Below are positions 52,308-61,774 of a stretch of DNA of 64,000 nt, piece after piece; position 1 is the stretch's first letter, and each line of letters begins with the position of its first letter. The notes beneath the pieces were generated by a model. The model was not told the DNA's origin. It did no database searches and saw nothing but the letters and a program-made list of their open reading frames with translations. The stretch spans positions 62,001-126,000 of the forward strand of contig DATMRF010000034.1 of NCBI GenBank assembly GCA_035566435.1, in the 5' to 3' direction. The stretch comes from DATMRF01 sp035566435. Its GTDB lineage: Bacteria > Verrucomicrobiota > Verrucomicrobiia > Limisphaerales > UBA8199. The position numbers and the translations under genes are program-made.

Positions 52308-53960
52308 ATGAAAGCATTGTTTGCCGTTCTAACTCTGGTGTGGCTCCTTGCGGCGGCTTCGGTGAGCGCGAGCGAGGCAGGGGATGAAGCCATCGTTATT
52401 TATAATTCGCGGATGCCGGAGTCGCGGGAGGTGGCCGAATATTACGCCAGGAGACGGCAGGTGCCGACGAACCAGGTCTTCGGTTTCGCGCTGTCCACCA
52501 ACGAGGTCATGTCGCGGGCGGAGTTTCGCGATGACTTGCAGCGCCCGTTGGCAAAGGCGCTTGAGAAGGAAAAGCTCTGGCACATCGCCGCGCGCATTGT
52601 AGCGCCCACAAACCATCTGCCGGGCCGTGTGGATTGGGTCGTGGTCAGCGCGAAGATTCGCTACGCGGCGCTTTGCTACGGGGTGCCGCTAAAGATCGAA
52701 AGTGACCCGACATTGAAAGAGGAAGGCGCGGAGAAACTGCGGCCAGAAATGCGCCGCAATGAGGCGGCCGTGGACAGCGAATTGGCACTGTTGCCGCTCA
52801 TCGAACAAAAGCTGCCGCTGAACGGGCCGCTGCGCAACCCGAGTTATGCTTCGACCAACGCCGCCCTGCTGCAGCCGGTCAGCGGGGTTCTGCTGGTTTC
52901 GCGACTAGACGGTCCTAGCGCAGTCGTAGCGCGCGGATTGGTGGACAAGGCGCTGCAAGCCGAGGCAGATGGGTTATGGGGGCGCGCCTACATCGACGTA
53001 CGGAACACCACCGACCCAGGCTACAAGATCGGTGACGATAACATCCGCAACGCCGGGGAGATTTGCCGCCGGCTGGGTTTCGAGACGGTGGTGGATGATA
53101 ACCCGGACACCTTTCCGGCAGGGTTCCCCCTGAGCCAAATCGCGATCTACATTGGCTGGTACAGCCCAGACGCTTGCGGGCCGTTCGCGCAGCCGACCGT
53201 CGAGTTTATGCCGGGCGCGTTCGCGTACCACTTGCACTCCTACAGCGCTGAGACCTTGCGCAGTACCACCAAAGGCTGGGTTGGCCCGTTGGTCGCCAAA
53301 GGCGCGACGATCACGATGGGGTGCGTGTATGAGCCTTACCTGACCGGCACGCCCGACACGGCAGTCTTCACGTCGCGCCTGGTTTATTACGGGTTTACGT
53401 TTGGGGAAGCTGCTTACGCGAGCCAGCCGGTGTTGTCGTGGCAGACGACGGTGGTGGGTGACCCCCTCTATCGGCCCTTCGGAAAGAATCCCGAACAGGT
53501 TCAAGATGAAATTGAGCATAGCCACGGCCGGCGCCTGGAGTGGGCCTGGTTGCGCCTGGTGGACCTTAATCTCGCCAACGGTAAGTCGTCGTCTGATTGT
53601 GCAGCCTTGCTCGAGGGATTGGCCCTGACTAAGCAGAGCGCGGTGCTCTCCGAGAAACTGGGGGACCTGTGCGCCACCCAGGGCAAACCCTCTTCTGCTG
53701 TCCATGCCTGGGAACAGGCCCTCAAGCTCGAACCTTCACCCCAGCAACGTGTGCGGCTGCTGCTGGGCCTGGGCGAACGGTTGCTGGCTCAGGACCGCGC
53801 CGCGGAATCCTACGACGCGTACCAGCGGCTGCTCCAAGAGTGCCCGGGATACCCGGACAAGGCCTCCGTTTATCAGAAACTCCTGCCACTCGCGGAGAAG
53901 TTGGGCAAAACGGTTGATGCAGCGAAGTATCGAGAGACCATTGGCTCGGGAGCGAAGTGA
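52308..53960 (+). CDS. TIGR03790 family exported protein
   Basis: From ATG 52308 the product has 550 residues and a signal peptide (MKALFAVLTLVWLLAAASVSASEA); the frame also opens at 52293. It has the TIGR03790 features: VIYNSRMPESREVAEYYARRRQVP near the N-terminus, YAALCYGVPLKI, LLVSRLDGPS, IAIYIGWYSPDACGPF and VGPLVAKGATITMGCVYEPYLTGTP, then VVGDPLYRPFG. The family occurs in Verrucomicrobiota, Planctomycetota and Acidobacteriota and has no known function; its C25-like blocks suggest a distant caspase/gingipain fold. The last 110 residues are TPR-like (SSAVHAWEQALKLEPSPQQRVRLLLGLGERLL). It converges on a sensor kinase gene. Confidence 0.88.
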   Translation: MKALFAVLTLVWLLAAASVSASEAGDEAIVIYNSRMPESREVAEYYARRRQVPTNQVFGFALSTNEVMSRAEFRDDLQRPLAKALEKEKLWHIAARIVAPTNHLPGRVDWVVVSAKIRYAALCYGVPLKIESDPTLKEEGAEKLRPEMRRNEAAVDSELALLPLIEQKLPLNGPLRNPSYASTNAALLQPVSGVLLVSRLDGPSAVVARGLVDKALQAEADGLWGRAYIDVRNTTDPGYKIGDDNIRNAGEICRRLGFETVVDDNPDTFPAGFPLSQIAIYIGWYSPDACGPFAQPTVEFMPGAFAYHLHSYSAETLRSTTKGWVGPLVAKGATITMGCVYEPYLTGTPDTAVFTSRLVYYGFTFGEAAYASQPVLSWQTTVVGDPLYRPFGKNPEQVQDEIEHSHGRRLEWAWLRLVDLNLANGKSSSDCAALLEGLALTKQSAVLSEKLGDLCATQGKPSSAVHAWEQALKLEPSPQQRVRLLLGLGERLLAQDRAAESYDAYQRLLQECPGYPDKASVYQKLLPLAEKLGKTVDAAKYRETIGSGAK

Positions 53961-54005
53961 GCGGCGCCAGTACCGGCGGCGGACCGGGACGGCGCGGCCG
54001 CCTGG

Positions 54006-56786
54006 TTACGTTGCCGCCAATTCGCGGGGCCGCTTGCGCGCGCCGTCAAGGCATTGGCGCACGGCGCGGGCGAGTTGGGGCGGCAGGTAAGGTTTCGACA
54101 GGAAAACCGTGTCGGTTTGGCCGAAAGTCCGGCCGATGGCTTCCGGACTGTAACCGCTGCTGTAAATGACCTTAAGACCAGGTTTGCGTTTCCGGAGCTG
54201 CGTCGCCAACTCACGCCCGGTCATGCCTTCCGGCATCACCATGTCCGTCAACACCAGGTCAATCTCACTGTTGAATTCGTCCCAGATGCGGAGCGCCTCG
54301 ATGCCGGACCCCGCTTGCAAAACGCGATATTCGTATTGCTGCAGAACCTCGCAAACGAGTTCGCGCAGGACGGGCTCGTCTTCCACCACAAGGATGGTTT
54401 CCTTGCCGCCGCTGATGGGTTCCGCCGGTGCGGAAGGTGCGACGTCCGCTTCGGCCTTCTCGGCCAGCTCGGTGACGGGCAAATAGATCTTGAAGGTAGT
54501 GCCCACGCCGATTTCGGAGCGGACCTCGACCCAGCCTTCGTGCTGTTTGACGATTCCATAAACAGTTGCCAGCCCCAACCCGGTGCCTTTGCCGACTTCC
54601 TTGGTGGAGAAAAAGGGCTCGAAGATCCGGTCCAGGGTTTTGCCGTCCATGCCACAGCCGGTGTCGGTGACGGTAAGGCAAACGAATTCGCCGGGGCGTG
54701 ACTCCGGATGGAGCCCGGCATAGCCTTCATCAATCAGAACGCCCGAGGTGCCGATGCAGAGCTTGCCGCCCTTGGGCATCGCATCTCTGGCGTTGACGGC
54801 GAGGTTCATGACCACTTGCTCGAGCATGCCGGTGTCCGCTTCAATTTGCGGAAGGGTCGGGCCATAATCGCTCTCCAGGACGATGTCTTCGCCGAGGAGG
54901 CGAATCAGCATGTTGGCGAGGTTTTGCAGCACGGCGTTCAAATCGAGCACTTTCGTCTGGATCACCTGCTTGCGGCTGAACATCAGCAATTGGCGCGTCA
55001 GTGCGGCGGCGCGCCGGGCGGCGTCGGAGATCTGCTTCAGCGCGGTGTGGGTCGCGCTGTCGCCCTGGGGGCGGCTTAGCAGGCATTCGGAATACCCCTG
55101 AATCACTGTCAGGATGTTATTGAAATCGTGAGCCACCCCCGCAGCCAACTGACCGACGGATTCCAGCTTTTGCATGTGGCGGAATTGTGCTTCGAGGTTG
55201 AGCACGTCAGTGACGTCGGTCCCGTAACAGTGGACGACCTGGCTGGCAACGACGGGGAAAAACGACCAGATGAGGGTCCGGCCCGCCACGCGAACCTCTT
55301 CGCGTAGTCTTTTCTGGCCCGCCTTCAGGCAGTCGCTAACGATGGCCCCGGTGTTGGGCGGGAGGATGGAAGGCAAATCCTTCTGGCCAAGCGTCTTTGC
55401 CATGGCCAGGGCGGCTTCGTTGTTGTAGTTGAGCGTGCCGTCGGCGGCAAACTCGAGGACAGGGTTTGGGTTGACCTGAGGGAAGGCCGCGAGCTTCTGG
55501 ATCGCCCGCTCGGCCAGCTTGCGCTCGGTGATGTCGGTCAGGCTGCCGGAGGCGCCCAGGACGCTCCCGTCACGGTCCAGCGTTAGCTGCGCGTAGATCT
55601 CCACCCAGCGCACTTTGCCGTTTTTGGTCAGGAACCGGGTTTCGTACCGGCAATAATCGAGCTTGCGCTCCAGGAGCTGAAGAAAAATGTGGCGGTTGTG
55701 CTCGCGGTCGTCCTGGTGCAGGTATTCTATGAAGAAGGTGCCGAGGGTAGGCTTGACCTCAAACCCGGTCACGGCGGTCCAGGCGGGGTTGAGGAAAGTC
55801 CAATGGCCAAACTCGTTGGTTTGGAAAATCACCTCTTTGATATTCTCGACGACGGACCGGTACTTAACCTCGCTGGCATTGAGCGCCTCTTCCGAGCGTT
55901 TGCGTTGGATGCAAAGCGAGATGCCGTTGGCGACCGAGCCCATTTCCTGCGAGATCTGTTGCGTCAACGGCTGCTGGCTGAAGACCGACATCAAACCGAC
56001 GAGCCGGTCCTCGAGCACCAGCGGGTAAGCGCTATACGAAACCAGGCCGTGGCGGGTGATCGAGTTGGCGTCCGTTACACGCCCGTCCTGGCTCAGTTGC
56101 CTGATGAACACGGGCTCACCTTTGCTCAGCGAAGGCACGTCCAGCCGCAGTTCGGGCCACCCGGTGCTGTCGGGGCACCGCTCGGCAACCAAGCCGGCCG
56201 CTGCTAGCGGTTCAAAAGCCTGCTTACGGTCGTCGAAGGTCGAGATCTGAGCCAGCGCGGCGTTTAGATATTGGGCCATCGCCTTGGCGCACCTAGTAAG
56301 GATGGCTTCCAGTGAATCGCGCTGGGTCAGCGCAAGGCCCACCTCAGCGCCAAAAGCGGCCAGCCGCGCCTGCTCGAAGGCAGCCACCGCCGCGGCACGC
56401 TTGCGCTGAATCGCGTAGCGGATGCTCCGCTCGAGCGAATTGGCCTGGAGCTCCGCCTTGACCAGGTAATCGGCAGCGCCGGCTTGCATCGCCTCGACAT
56501 CGACCTGGTGTTGGCCGGAACCGGTGAGCAGGATGACTGGGGCCTGGCAGCCGCCCTCGACCGCCGCGCGCAGCAGCTCGACGCCGTTTTTCGCGCCGAG
56601 CCTGTAATCCACCAGCACAACATCGTGCCGGTTGCTCTGCATTTCGGTGAGGCCACTGTCGAACGTCTTGACCCAATCGAGCGCGAATCGCTGCCCGGGA
56701 ATGTCCGCCAACAGCTCGCGGGTGAGGATGAAATCATCCTCGTCATCCTCCACCAACAAGGCCTTGATCAGCGCACCGGGGTACAT
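54006..56786 (-). CDS. Hybrid sensor histidine kinase (REC-GAF-PAS-PAS-HisKA-HATPase-REC)
   Basis: A 926-residue cytoplasmic protein. N-terminal receiver 5-125 (LVEDDEDDF, VVLVDYRLGAKNG), GAF-like domain about 160-300, PAS domains about 308-430 (VVENIKEVIFQTNEFGHWTFLNPAW) and 440-545. Then comes HisKA with His553 in AGVAHDFNNIL, HATPase with MNLAVNARDAM, DTGCGMDGKTLDRIFEPFFSTKEVGKGTGLGL, and a C-terminal receiver from about 795 (ILVVEDEPVLREL, VLTDMVMPEG). No transmembrane segment. The double receiver arrangement suits a phosphorelay hub. It is followed upstream, in the same direction, by a single-domain regulator and another kinase. Confidence 0.93.
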   Translation of the reverse strand: MYPGALIKALLVEDDEDDFILTRELLADIPGQRFALDWVKTFDSGLTEMQSNRHDVVLVDYRLGAKNGVELLRAAVEGGCQAPVILLTGSGQHQVDVEAMQAGAADYLVKAELQANSLERSIRYAIQRKRAAAVAAFEQARLAAFGAEVGLALTQRDSLEAILTRCAKAMAQYLNAALAQISTFDDRKQAFEPLAAAGLVAERCPDSTGWPELRLDVPSLSKGEPVFIRQLSQDGRVTDANSITRHGLVSYSAYPLVLEDRLVGLMSVFSQQPLTQQISQEMGSVANGISLCIQRKRSEEALNASEVKYRSVVENIKEVIFQTNEFGHWTFLNPAWTAVTGFEVKPTLGTFFIEYLHQDDREHNRHIFLQLLERKLDYCRYETRFLTKNGKVRWVEIYAQLTLDRDGSVLGASGSLTDITERKLAERAIQKLAAFPQVNPNPVLEFAADGTLNYNNEAALAMAKTLGQKDLPSILPPNTGAIVSDCLKAGQKRLREEVRVAGRTLIWSFFPVVASQVVHCYGTDVTDVLNLEAQFRHMQKLESVGQLAAGVAHDFNNILTVIQGYSECLLSRPQGDSATHTALKQISDAARRAAALTRQLLMFSRKQVIQTKVLDLNAVLQNLANMLIRLLGEDIVLESDYGPTLPQIEADTGMLEQVVMNLAVNARDAMPKGGKLCIGTSGVLIDEGYAGLHPESRPGEFVCLTVTDTGCGMDGKTLDRIFEPFFSTKEVGKGTGLGLATVYGIVKQHEGWVEVRSEIGVGTTFKIYLPVTELAEKAEADVAPSAPAEPISGGKETILVVEDEPVLRELVCEVLQQYEYRVLQAGSGIEALRIWDEFNSEIDLVLTDMVMPEGMTGRELATQLRKRKPGLKVIYSSGYSPEAIGRTFGQTDTVFLSKPYLPPQLARAVRQCLDGARKRPRELAAT

Positions 56787-56793
56787 AGCGGGC

Positions 56794-57246
56794 CTACCGG
56801 GGAGCCGGCAATTCGACCGTATCGAACCAATACTGACCGAGCACTTTCATGACACTAACCAGGGCGTCGAATTGAAATGGTTTGGAGATAAACGAATTGG
56901 CCCCCAGCTCATAAATCGCTCCGACATCCGTGTCCGCTTTGGAAGTCGTCAGAACAACCACCGGGATCCTCCGCAGGTCCGGGTCGGCCTTAATCTCGCG
57001 CAGAGCTTCCCGGCCATCCTTGAGGGGCATGTTCAAATCCAGGAGGATCAGCCCGGGGCGAGGCGCGTCGGCTGCTTGCGCATAGTCCCCGCGACGGAAC
57101 AGGTAATCGAGCAGTTCTTCCCCGTTGTGGACGAAATGCAAATCGCCCGGCACGTGGGATTCGGACAGCGCGTCACGAGCCAGCAGACGATCATCATCGT
57201 CGTCATCGGCCATGAGGATTATGTTTGGTTTGGTGGGAGCATTCAT
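56794..57246 (-). CDS. Single-domain response regulator (Rcp1-like)
   Basis: A 150-residue stand-alone receiver: acidic run ADDDDDDR at about 13-20, phospho-acceptor Asp70 in LILLDLNMPLKDG, switch Thr in VVVLTTSKAD, Lys in SFISKPFQFD. The DDDxDDR start and GRxxLREIKADPDLRRIPVVVLTTS are the Rcp1/bacteriophytochrome-partner type. It starts in an ATGA overlap with the upstream kinase gene (57243-57246) and its end lies 7 bases before the hybrid kinase start, so the three genes form one translationally coupled relay. Confidence 0.92.
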   Translation of the reverse strand: MNAPTKPNIILMADDDDDDRLLARDALSESHVPGDLHFVHNGEELLDYLFRRGDYAQAADAPRPGLILLDLNMPLKDGREALREIKADPDLRRIPVVVLTTSKADTDVGAIYELGANSFISKPFQFDALVSVMKVLGQYWFDTVELPAPR

Positions 57247-58946
57247 TTGGGGGCCTCCGGGTTGGCGTGGTGAACGGGAAGTGTTACGGTAAAGGTCGCG
57301 CCCTGACCGGGGCGGCTGCTGGCAACGATTCGGCCATGGTGCCGATCGACGATGCGCCGGCAAACGGCCAGGCCAACTCCCGTCCCTTCATACTCGCCGC
57401 GGCCATGCAGGCGCTGGAACACGGCGAACATCTTATCGAGGTATTTCTCGTCAAAGCCTATGCCATTATCCTGAACGGTCAGCTCGCAAAACTGCTCGCC
57501 GGACAAGACGTTGAAGGTCCGGGCCTTGAGTTCGACACTCGGCACATTGCCGGGAGCCTGGAATTTCAAGGCGTTGCTAAGCAGGTTCAGCAGGAGCTGT
57601 CGCATCTGCATGGCGTCGGCATCGAGCGTGGGCAGGCTGCCGACTTCGACCCTCGCGCCACTTTTCTCGATGCGAACCTCCAGATCGCCCAGCACCTCTT
57701 TCGTAATCTGGCCGAGGTCCACTGGCACGAACGGCTCGGAGCTGCGAATCACCCGCGAGAAGGCCAACAAATCGTTAATGAGGGTCCGCATCCGGGCCGC
57801 GGCGTTCTGCATCCGCTCGAGATAATCCTGCGCCTCGGGCGAGCGCGTCTCCGCGCACTTAGCTTTCAAGCGATCACCGAAGGCCTGGATCTTCCGGAGC
57901 GGCTCCTGCAAATCATGAGACGCGACAAAAGCAAACTGTTCGAGCTCGGCGTTGGAGCGGGCCAATTCGGCCGCCCTCTGTGCCAGCGTCTCCTCGACCT
58001 GCTTTCGTTCGGTGATGTCCTTGAAGACCAGCACCGAGCCCTCCACGTGTCCGTTTTCGCTAATGGGGGTTTTGACCACCTCCACCGGGAAGCACGTTCC
58101 ATCCTTGCGGTAAAAGATCGCCTGGTCCGGGCTCGCACCCGGCACGGGTTCCGGGCCGCCAGGGTGGTTGTGGAAGAAGATTTCGCGCTCGGTTTTGCCG
58201 AGCAGCTCCGAGAGCGGCCACCCCGTGAGTTTGGCCACCGTAGGGTTGACAAAAGTCGCTCTGCCTTCGAGGTCCAGGCCGCAGATGCCTTCGCCCGCCG
58301 AGTTGAGAATCATCTCGTAGCGCCGTTGGAGCTGTTCCAGTTGCTCCGTACGCGCCTGGACGTGCAGCTGCAGCACGCTTTTGGAACTCTCCAACTCCTG
58401 CCGCTTTTGCGTGAGCGCCCGTTCGGACCGGTTCCTCCTGGCCAGATCCTCCTGAAGCCTCGCATTGGTGGAGGTGAGACTTTTCAGCTCTGTCTCCAAC
58501 CGGCCCTGCTGCACCAGCAAACCATCTTTGACGCGCCGCGCGTCTGCCATTTGGGCCTGTAGCCCTTCCGCGGTTATCTGCCATTGCCCGGCCTTTTCCT
58601 CCATCTGCGCGATTACCCGCCGCCGCCAGGTCATCGCCGCTGCGAACAACGGCACCAGGCTTCCGAGCCCCCCTACAATCGCGAGCGCGGTCATGCTCAA
58701 AGCGATGTGATCGACGTGACGGAGCAAGTCGAAATTGGTTTCGGCTGCGCCAATACCGCCGCGCAACTCAACTTGCACCGCTCGTTCCTGCATTGCCCGC
58801 TTCCCACCAAAATAAATCGCGAGGCTCAGCCCAACCGTCGCCACCAAAATGCAGCTTGACAGCACAACCGCGCGCCGGCCAGCGGAACTCCGCTCATCGG
58901 CGACGGTCCCTGCCAACTCATCGGACCATGTTACCGCGTTACTCAT
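57243..58946 (-). CDS. Membrane-bound PAS sensor histidine kinase
   Basis: A 567-residue protein. Transmembrane segments at about 26-47 (AVVLSSCILVATVGLSLAIYF) and 83-106 (LSMTALAIVGGLGSLVPLFAAA) enclose a small extracytoplasmic loop, followed by a long coiled coil (about 115-205) and a PAS domain (about 207-320, LNSAGEGICGLDLEGRATFVNP, then IFYRKDGTCFPVEVV). The HisKA site is near residue 344 in FVASHDLQEPLRKI, the phytochrome-like HK type. The ATPase domain has NLLSNALKFQ, VQDNGIGFDEKYLDKMF and EGTGVGLAVCRRIVDRHHGRI. It is the first gene of the relay cluster and is coupled to the Rcp1-like regulator by ATGA. Confidence 0.93.
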   Translation of the reverse strand: MSNAVTWSDELAGTVADERSSAGRRAVVLSSCILVATVGLSLAIYFGGKRAMQERAVQVELRGGIGAAETNFDLLRHVDHIALSMTALAIVGGLGSLVPLFAAAMTWRRRVIAQMEEKAGQWQITAEGLQAQMADARRVKDGLLVQQGRLETELKSLTSTNARLQEDLARRNRSERALTQKRQELESSKSVLQLHVQARTEQLEQLQRRYEMILNSAGEGICGLDLEGRATFVNPTVAKLTGWPLSELLGKTEREIFFHNHPGGPEPVPGASPDQAIFYRKDGTCFPVEVVKTPISENGHVEGSVLVFKDITERKQVEETLAQRAAELARSNAELEQFAFVASHDLQEPLRKIQAFGDRLKAKCAETRSPEAQDYLERMQNAAARMRTLINDLLAFSRVIRSSEPFVPVDLGQITKEVLGDLEVRIEKSGARVEVGSLPTLDADAMQMRQLLLNLLSNALKFQAPGNVPSVELKARTFNVLSGEQFCELTVQDNGIGFDEKYLDKMFAVFQRLHGRGEYEGTGVGLAVCRRIVDRHHGRIVASSRPGQGATFTVTLPVHHANPEAPK

Positions 58947-59294
58947 GTGCTATTCCGGGGTTGCCCGTTCGATCAGGCCCATTCGGGCCTCTTATCTCAG
59001 CGCAAGAGCACCACCGGAAGAATTCAGCTATTTGAGACAGCAAGCGATACGCCAACCGCCACGAAAAACACCCACCTGAAGCCTGCTGCGAACCTTAATC
59101 CCGCCTCACCGCTCTGCGATTTACAACGCCAGTGGTTTGCCCTTAAATAAGGCAAGAATGTGCGACAATGAGACACTGCTCGCGGCGGGGAAGGCTGAAA
59201 ACGGGGCGCGAGGGGGCCACGGGCCCGGTCATCCTTGCTGCCTGCTTCGCCTCGCAAGCAGAGGCTGCTCATTTCTGAGACTAAACTGGACCTC
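58947..59294. other. Divergent intergenic region with a short dyad
   Basis: About 350 bases between the kinase cluster and lpxI. TTGCC (59137-59141) and GGCAA (59151-59155) form a short dyad that might be an operator. No gene was supported. Confidence 0.35.
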
Positions 59295-60116
59295 ATGATA
59301 ACCGCTTTAGACAGCATGGGTCTGATTGCGGGCAACCGATCACTGCCGCTCGTGTTCGCCCGGCAAGCCCGACGCCTGGGAGTCAAGCGCCTGGTTGCGA
59401 TTGCTTTTGAAGGTGAAACCGACCCTGGCCTGGTGCCGCTGGTGGACGAGACGATCTGGGTCAAAGTCGGCCAACTTTCCAAGCTGCTCGCCGCGTTCAC
59501 CGACCGTGGCATCAAGCAGTGCGTCATGGCCGGGCAGATCGCGCCGAAGAACCTCTACGACCTGCGTCCTGATTTGCGTGCAATGGCGCTATTGTTACGC
59601 CTGAAAGAAAAGAATGCCCACACGATCTTTGGCGCCATCGCGGAGGAATTGAAGAGGGAGGGAGTGGAATTGATCGAGGCCACGCCTTGGCTGGAGGCAT
59701 TAATGCCAAGCGCCGGATTCCTGCTGGGACCCAAACCGTCCGCCGAGCAGCGTGCAGACGCCGAGTTCGGCTATCGGATAGCAAAAGAAACCGCCCGCCT
59801 GGAACTCGGCCAAACCGTGGTCGTCAAGGACGGCACCGTGCTGGCCGTCGAGGCTTTTGAAGGCACGGACCAATGTCTGGCGCGGGGTGGCGGGCTTGCC
59901 GGCCGTGACGGCGGCGCTGTGGCGGTGAAGGTGGCGAAAGCAATGCATGATTTGCGTTTTGATATCCCTTGTCTCGGGCCGCAGACGTTGCAGTGTTGCG
60001 CGGCTGCGCGCATTTCGGCGCTTGCTTTCGAGTCCGGCCGTTCTCTCTTGCTGGAACAAGAAGCTTGCGAAGAGTTGGCCAAAAAAAATAAGCTGACTGT
60101 TATGACGATCGGTTGA
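59295..60116 (+). CDS. lpxI: UDP-2,3-diacylglucosamine pyrophosphatase LpxI
   Basis: From ATG 59295 the product has 273 residues, the normal length; the open frame reaches 59235. It starts with the N-terminal lobe MGLIAGNRSLPLVFARQARRLG, contains GIKQCVMAGQIAPKNL and ENNA-like KEKNAHTIFGAIAEEL, and ends with the catalytic lobe GTVLAVEAFEGTDQCLARGG (with the conserved Asp), VAVKVAKAMHDLRFDIPCLGPQTL. LpxI (DUF1009) hydrolyses UDP-2,3-diacylglucosamine in lipid A synthesis, replacing LpxH. Its presence shows that the host makes lipopolysaccharide. The next gene begins 69 bases downstream. Confidence 0.93.
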   Translation: MITALDSMGLIAGNRSLPLVFARQARRLGVKRLVAIAFEGETDPGLVPLVDETIWVKVGQLSKLLAAFTDRGIKQCVMAGQIAPKNLYDLRPDLRAMALLLRLKEKNAHTIFGAIAEELKREGVELIEATPWLEALMPSAGFLLGPKPSAEQRADAEFGYRIAKETARLELGQTVVVKDGTVLAVEAFEGTDQCLARGGGLAGRDGGAVAVKVAKAMHDLRFDIPCLGPQTLQCCAAARISALAFESGRSLLLEQEACEELAKKNKLTVMTIG

Positions 60117-60185
60117 ACACCCCGCGTATTCTCGCTACTGCCGCTGTCCTGCTCATCGTTTTAACGTTTCAACGCCTCATCCAAC

Positions 60186-60686
60186 ATGCTCACGTCTCAC
60201 GAACTCATCGGTTTCATGTCGCCGGGTCTTTCCCAGGCTATCCTTGCTTACGCTTACGAATCGGACAAGCCGCTCTATCGCGCCACGCTCAGCGCCGTGG
60301 CGGAAGCCCGCAAGCTCAGGCCGGTTTTCCTGGAGCGTCAGCCGCGTCCCCAGCGGCACGCGGCCATGCTTACCACGCTGGCCCGCCCCGCGCTCGAGCT
60401 GGTCTCCGCCAACCTGATCCGCGCCTGGCTGCTCAAGAAGTATAATGGCATGCTGGTGGATTTCCTGAACGCGCTGGGCATCGAGCACAAAGACGGAGTC
60501 GTTGAAGACCTGCCGGCGGCCACGGACGACGCCAAGCTGCGCGCTGCCGTCGATGCTGTGCTCGTGAAATACCCTCCCGAGGTCGTCGCGGTGTACTTGA
60601 ATGCGTTCAACGACATGAACGAAGTGGAGTGGCCCAACCTCAAGGCGATGCTCGAGGCGGATAAACGGCTCCAATTGGGCGCATAG
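60186..60686 (+). CDS. Conserved hypothetical protein, all-alpha
   Basis: A 166-residue protein predicted to be mainly helical (MLTSHELIGFMSPGLSQAILAYAYESDKPLYRATLSAVAEARKLRPVF). No signal or membrane segment and no family I can name. It follows lpxI in the same direction by 69 bases. The internal RQPRPQRHAAMLTTL region is basic and might bind nucleic acid or lipid headgroups, but this is speculation. Codon usage and length look like a real gene. Confidence 0.7.
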   Translation: MLTSHELIGFMSPGLSQAILAYAYESDKPLYRATLSAVAEARKLRPVFLERQPRPQRHAAMLTTLARPALELVSANLIRAWLLKKYNGMLVDFLNALGIEHKDGVVEDLPAATDDAKLRAAVDAVLVKYPPEVVAVYLNAFNDMNEVEWPNLKAMLEADKRLQLGA

Positions 60687-60752
60687 GAATATCACCTCCA
60701 AAGCCCGCCAAAGCGGCTGCAAGCAGACGGCGGTTGCCCGCCTGTATAGGCG

Positions 60753-61637
60753 TCAGCCGCCCCGCGGGGTGTTCGGAGCCGGAAAGGCTGGAGCTGATCG
60801 GGGCGCTTCGACTTGCGAGCGTTCCGAGTGTTTTGTTTCAACGGGCGCAAGCAACAGAAGAGCTGCAATCAGCGCCGCGAGCGCGATCCGGTACCAACCA
60901 AAGACGATAAACGTGTGGGTTTGGATATAACGCAAGAGCCACCTCACAGTGATAAACGAGACCACCGCGGCGACGGCGAAACCCAACCCCACCATTCCCC
61001 AATTCTCCGGCGGCCCGCCAGTGCTATGGTGAATGGCTTTGAATATCTTGAGCCCGCCCGCTGCCAGCATCGTCGGTATCCCAACCAGGAAGGTGAACTC
61101 GGTGGCAGCGATGCGATTCAGACCCAGCACCAACGCCAGCAGGATGGTCGCGCCTGATCGGGAGGTGCCGGGGAACCCGGCGGCCAGCAGTTGGCCAAGG
61201 CCGACGGCGACGACGATCGGCCAGGTGACCTCGTTTTTTGGAGACCGGCTGCGCAGCACGGTTTCAACGACGATGAAGGCGACTCCGCCGATGAACATAG
61301 CGACTGCGATCGGGACGGGATTGTCCTTAAGTTTGAAGTCTTTCTTGTCCATAAGGAAGCCTCCAATGCCCGTTATGACGAACGCGGTTGAGAGCTTCAC
61401 CAGATAATCCAGTGTCTGCCGTTCGCGCCACTTGAATATGAACTGGTGGAGGCGGTCTGGGAACAGCGGCAGTACGGCGATGACGGCTCCGCACTGGATG
61501 ACAATGTTGAAGAGGTCACTCTGGTGCAGGCCCAGCCAGTGTTCGGCGATCAATAAATGTCCTGTTGAGGAGACTGGCAGGAATTCAGTTATTCCTTCAA
61601 TAATACCCAGTACGGCAATGACAAACCAAAGTGGCAT
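60753..61637 (-). CDS. uppP: Undecaprenyl-diphosphatase UppP
   Basis: A 294-residue membrane protein of seven to eight helices. It has the two signature regions: GIIEGITEFLPVSSTGHLLIAEH near the N-terminus and FPGTSRSGATILLALVLGL in the middle. UppP (BacA) dephosphorylates undecaprenyl diphosphate, recycling the carrier lipid for peptidoglycan and polysaccharides. The last 35 residues (KHSERSQVEAPRSAP...) are a hydrophilic, proline-rich cytoplasmic tail that is longer than usual. It lies in the opposite direction to the preceding gene and downstream of the roadblock operon. Confidence 0.95.
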   Translation of the reverse strand: MPLWFVIAVLGIIEGITEFLPVSSTGHLLIAEHWLGLHQSDLFNIVIQCGAVIAVLPLFPDRLHQFIFKWRERQTLDYLVKLSTAFVITGIGGFLMDKKDFKLKDNPVPIAVAMFIGGVAFIVVETVLRSRSPKNEVTWPIVVAVGLGQLLAAGFPGTSRSGATILLALVLGLNRIAATEFTFLVGIPTMLAAGGLKIFKAIHHSTGGPPENWGMVGLGFAVAAVVSFITVRWLLRYIQTHTFIVFGWYRIALAALIAALLLLAPVETKHSERSQVEAPRSAPAFPAPNTPRGG

Positions 61638-61720
61638 CCGGGCAGAGACGAAAATGGCGGGAAAAAAGCAAGCTGCAAAGGGCAGGGGAAGGCAGCCGCA
61701 CGGGGAAAGCTGGCTGACGG

Positions 61721-61755
61721 ATAGTGGAGCCGTGCCACGGTCGTCTACCCACTAT
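61721..61755. promoter_or_regulatory. Nested dyad between uppP and the roadblock operon
   Basis: ATAGTGG (61721-61727) and CCACTAT (61749-61755) enclose CCGTG/CACGG (61730-61734, 61736-61740). It could act as an operator for uppP or as an RNA hairpin at the operon end. No T-tract follows, so it is not a standard terminator. Confidence 0.35.
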
Positions 61756-61774
61756 TAACTTTCCCCTAATGCCC

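Noticed and set aside
57225..58562. 445-codon open frame antisense to the PAS kinase
   Set aside because: No domain; the kinase on the opposite strand has all expected motifs.
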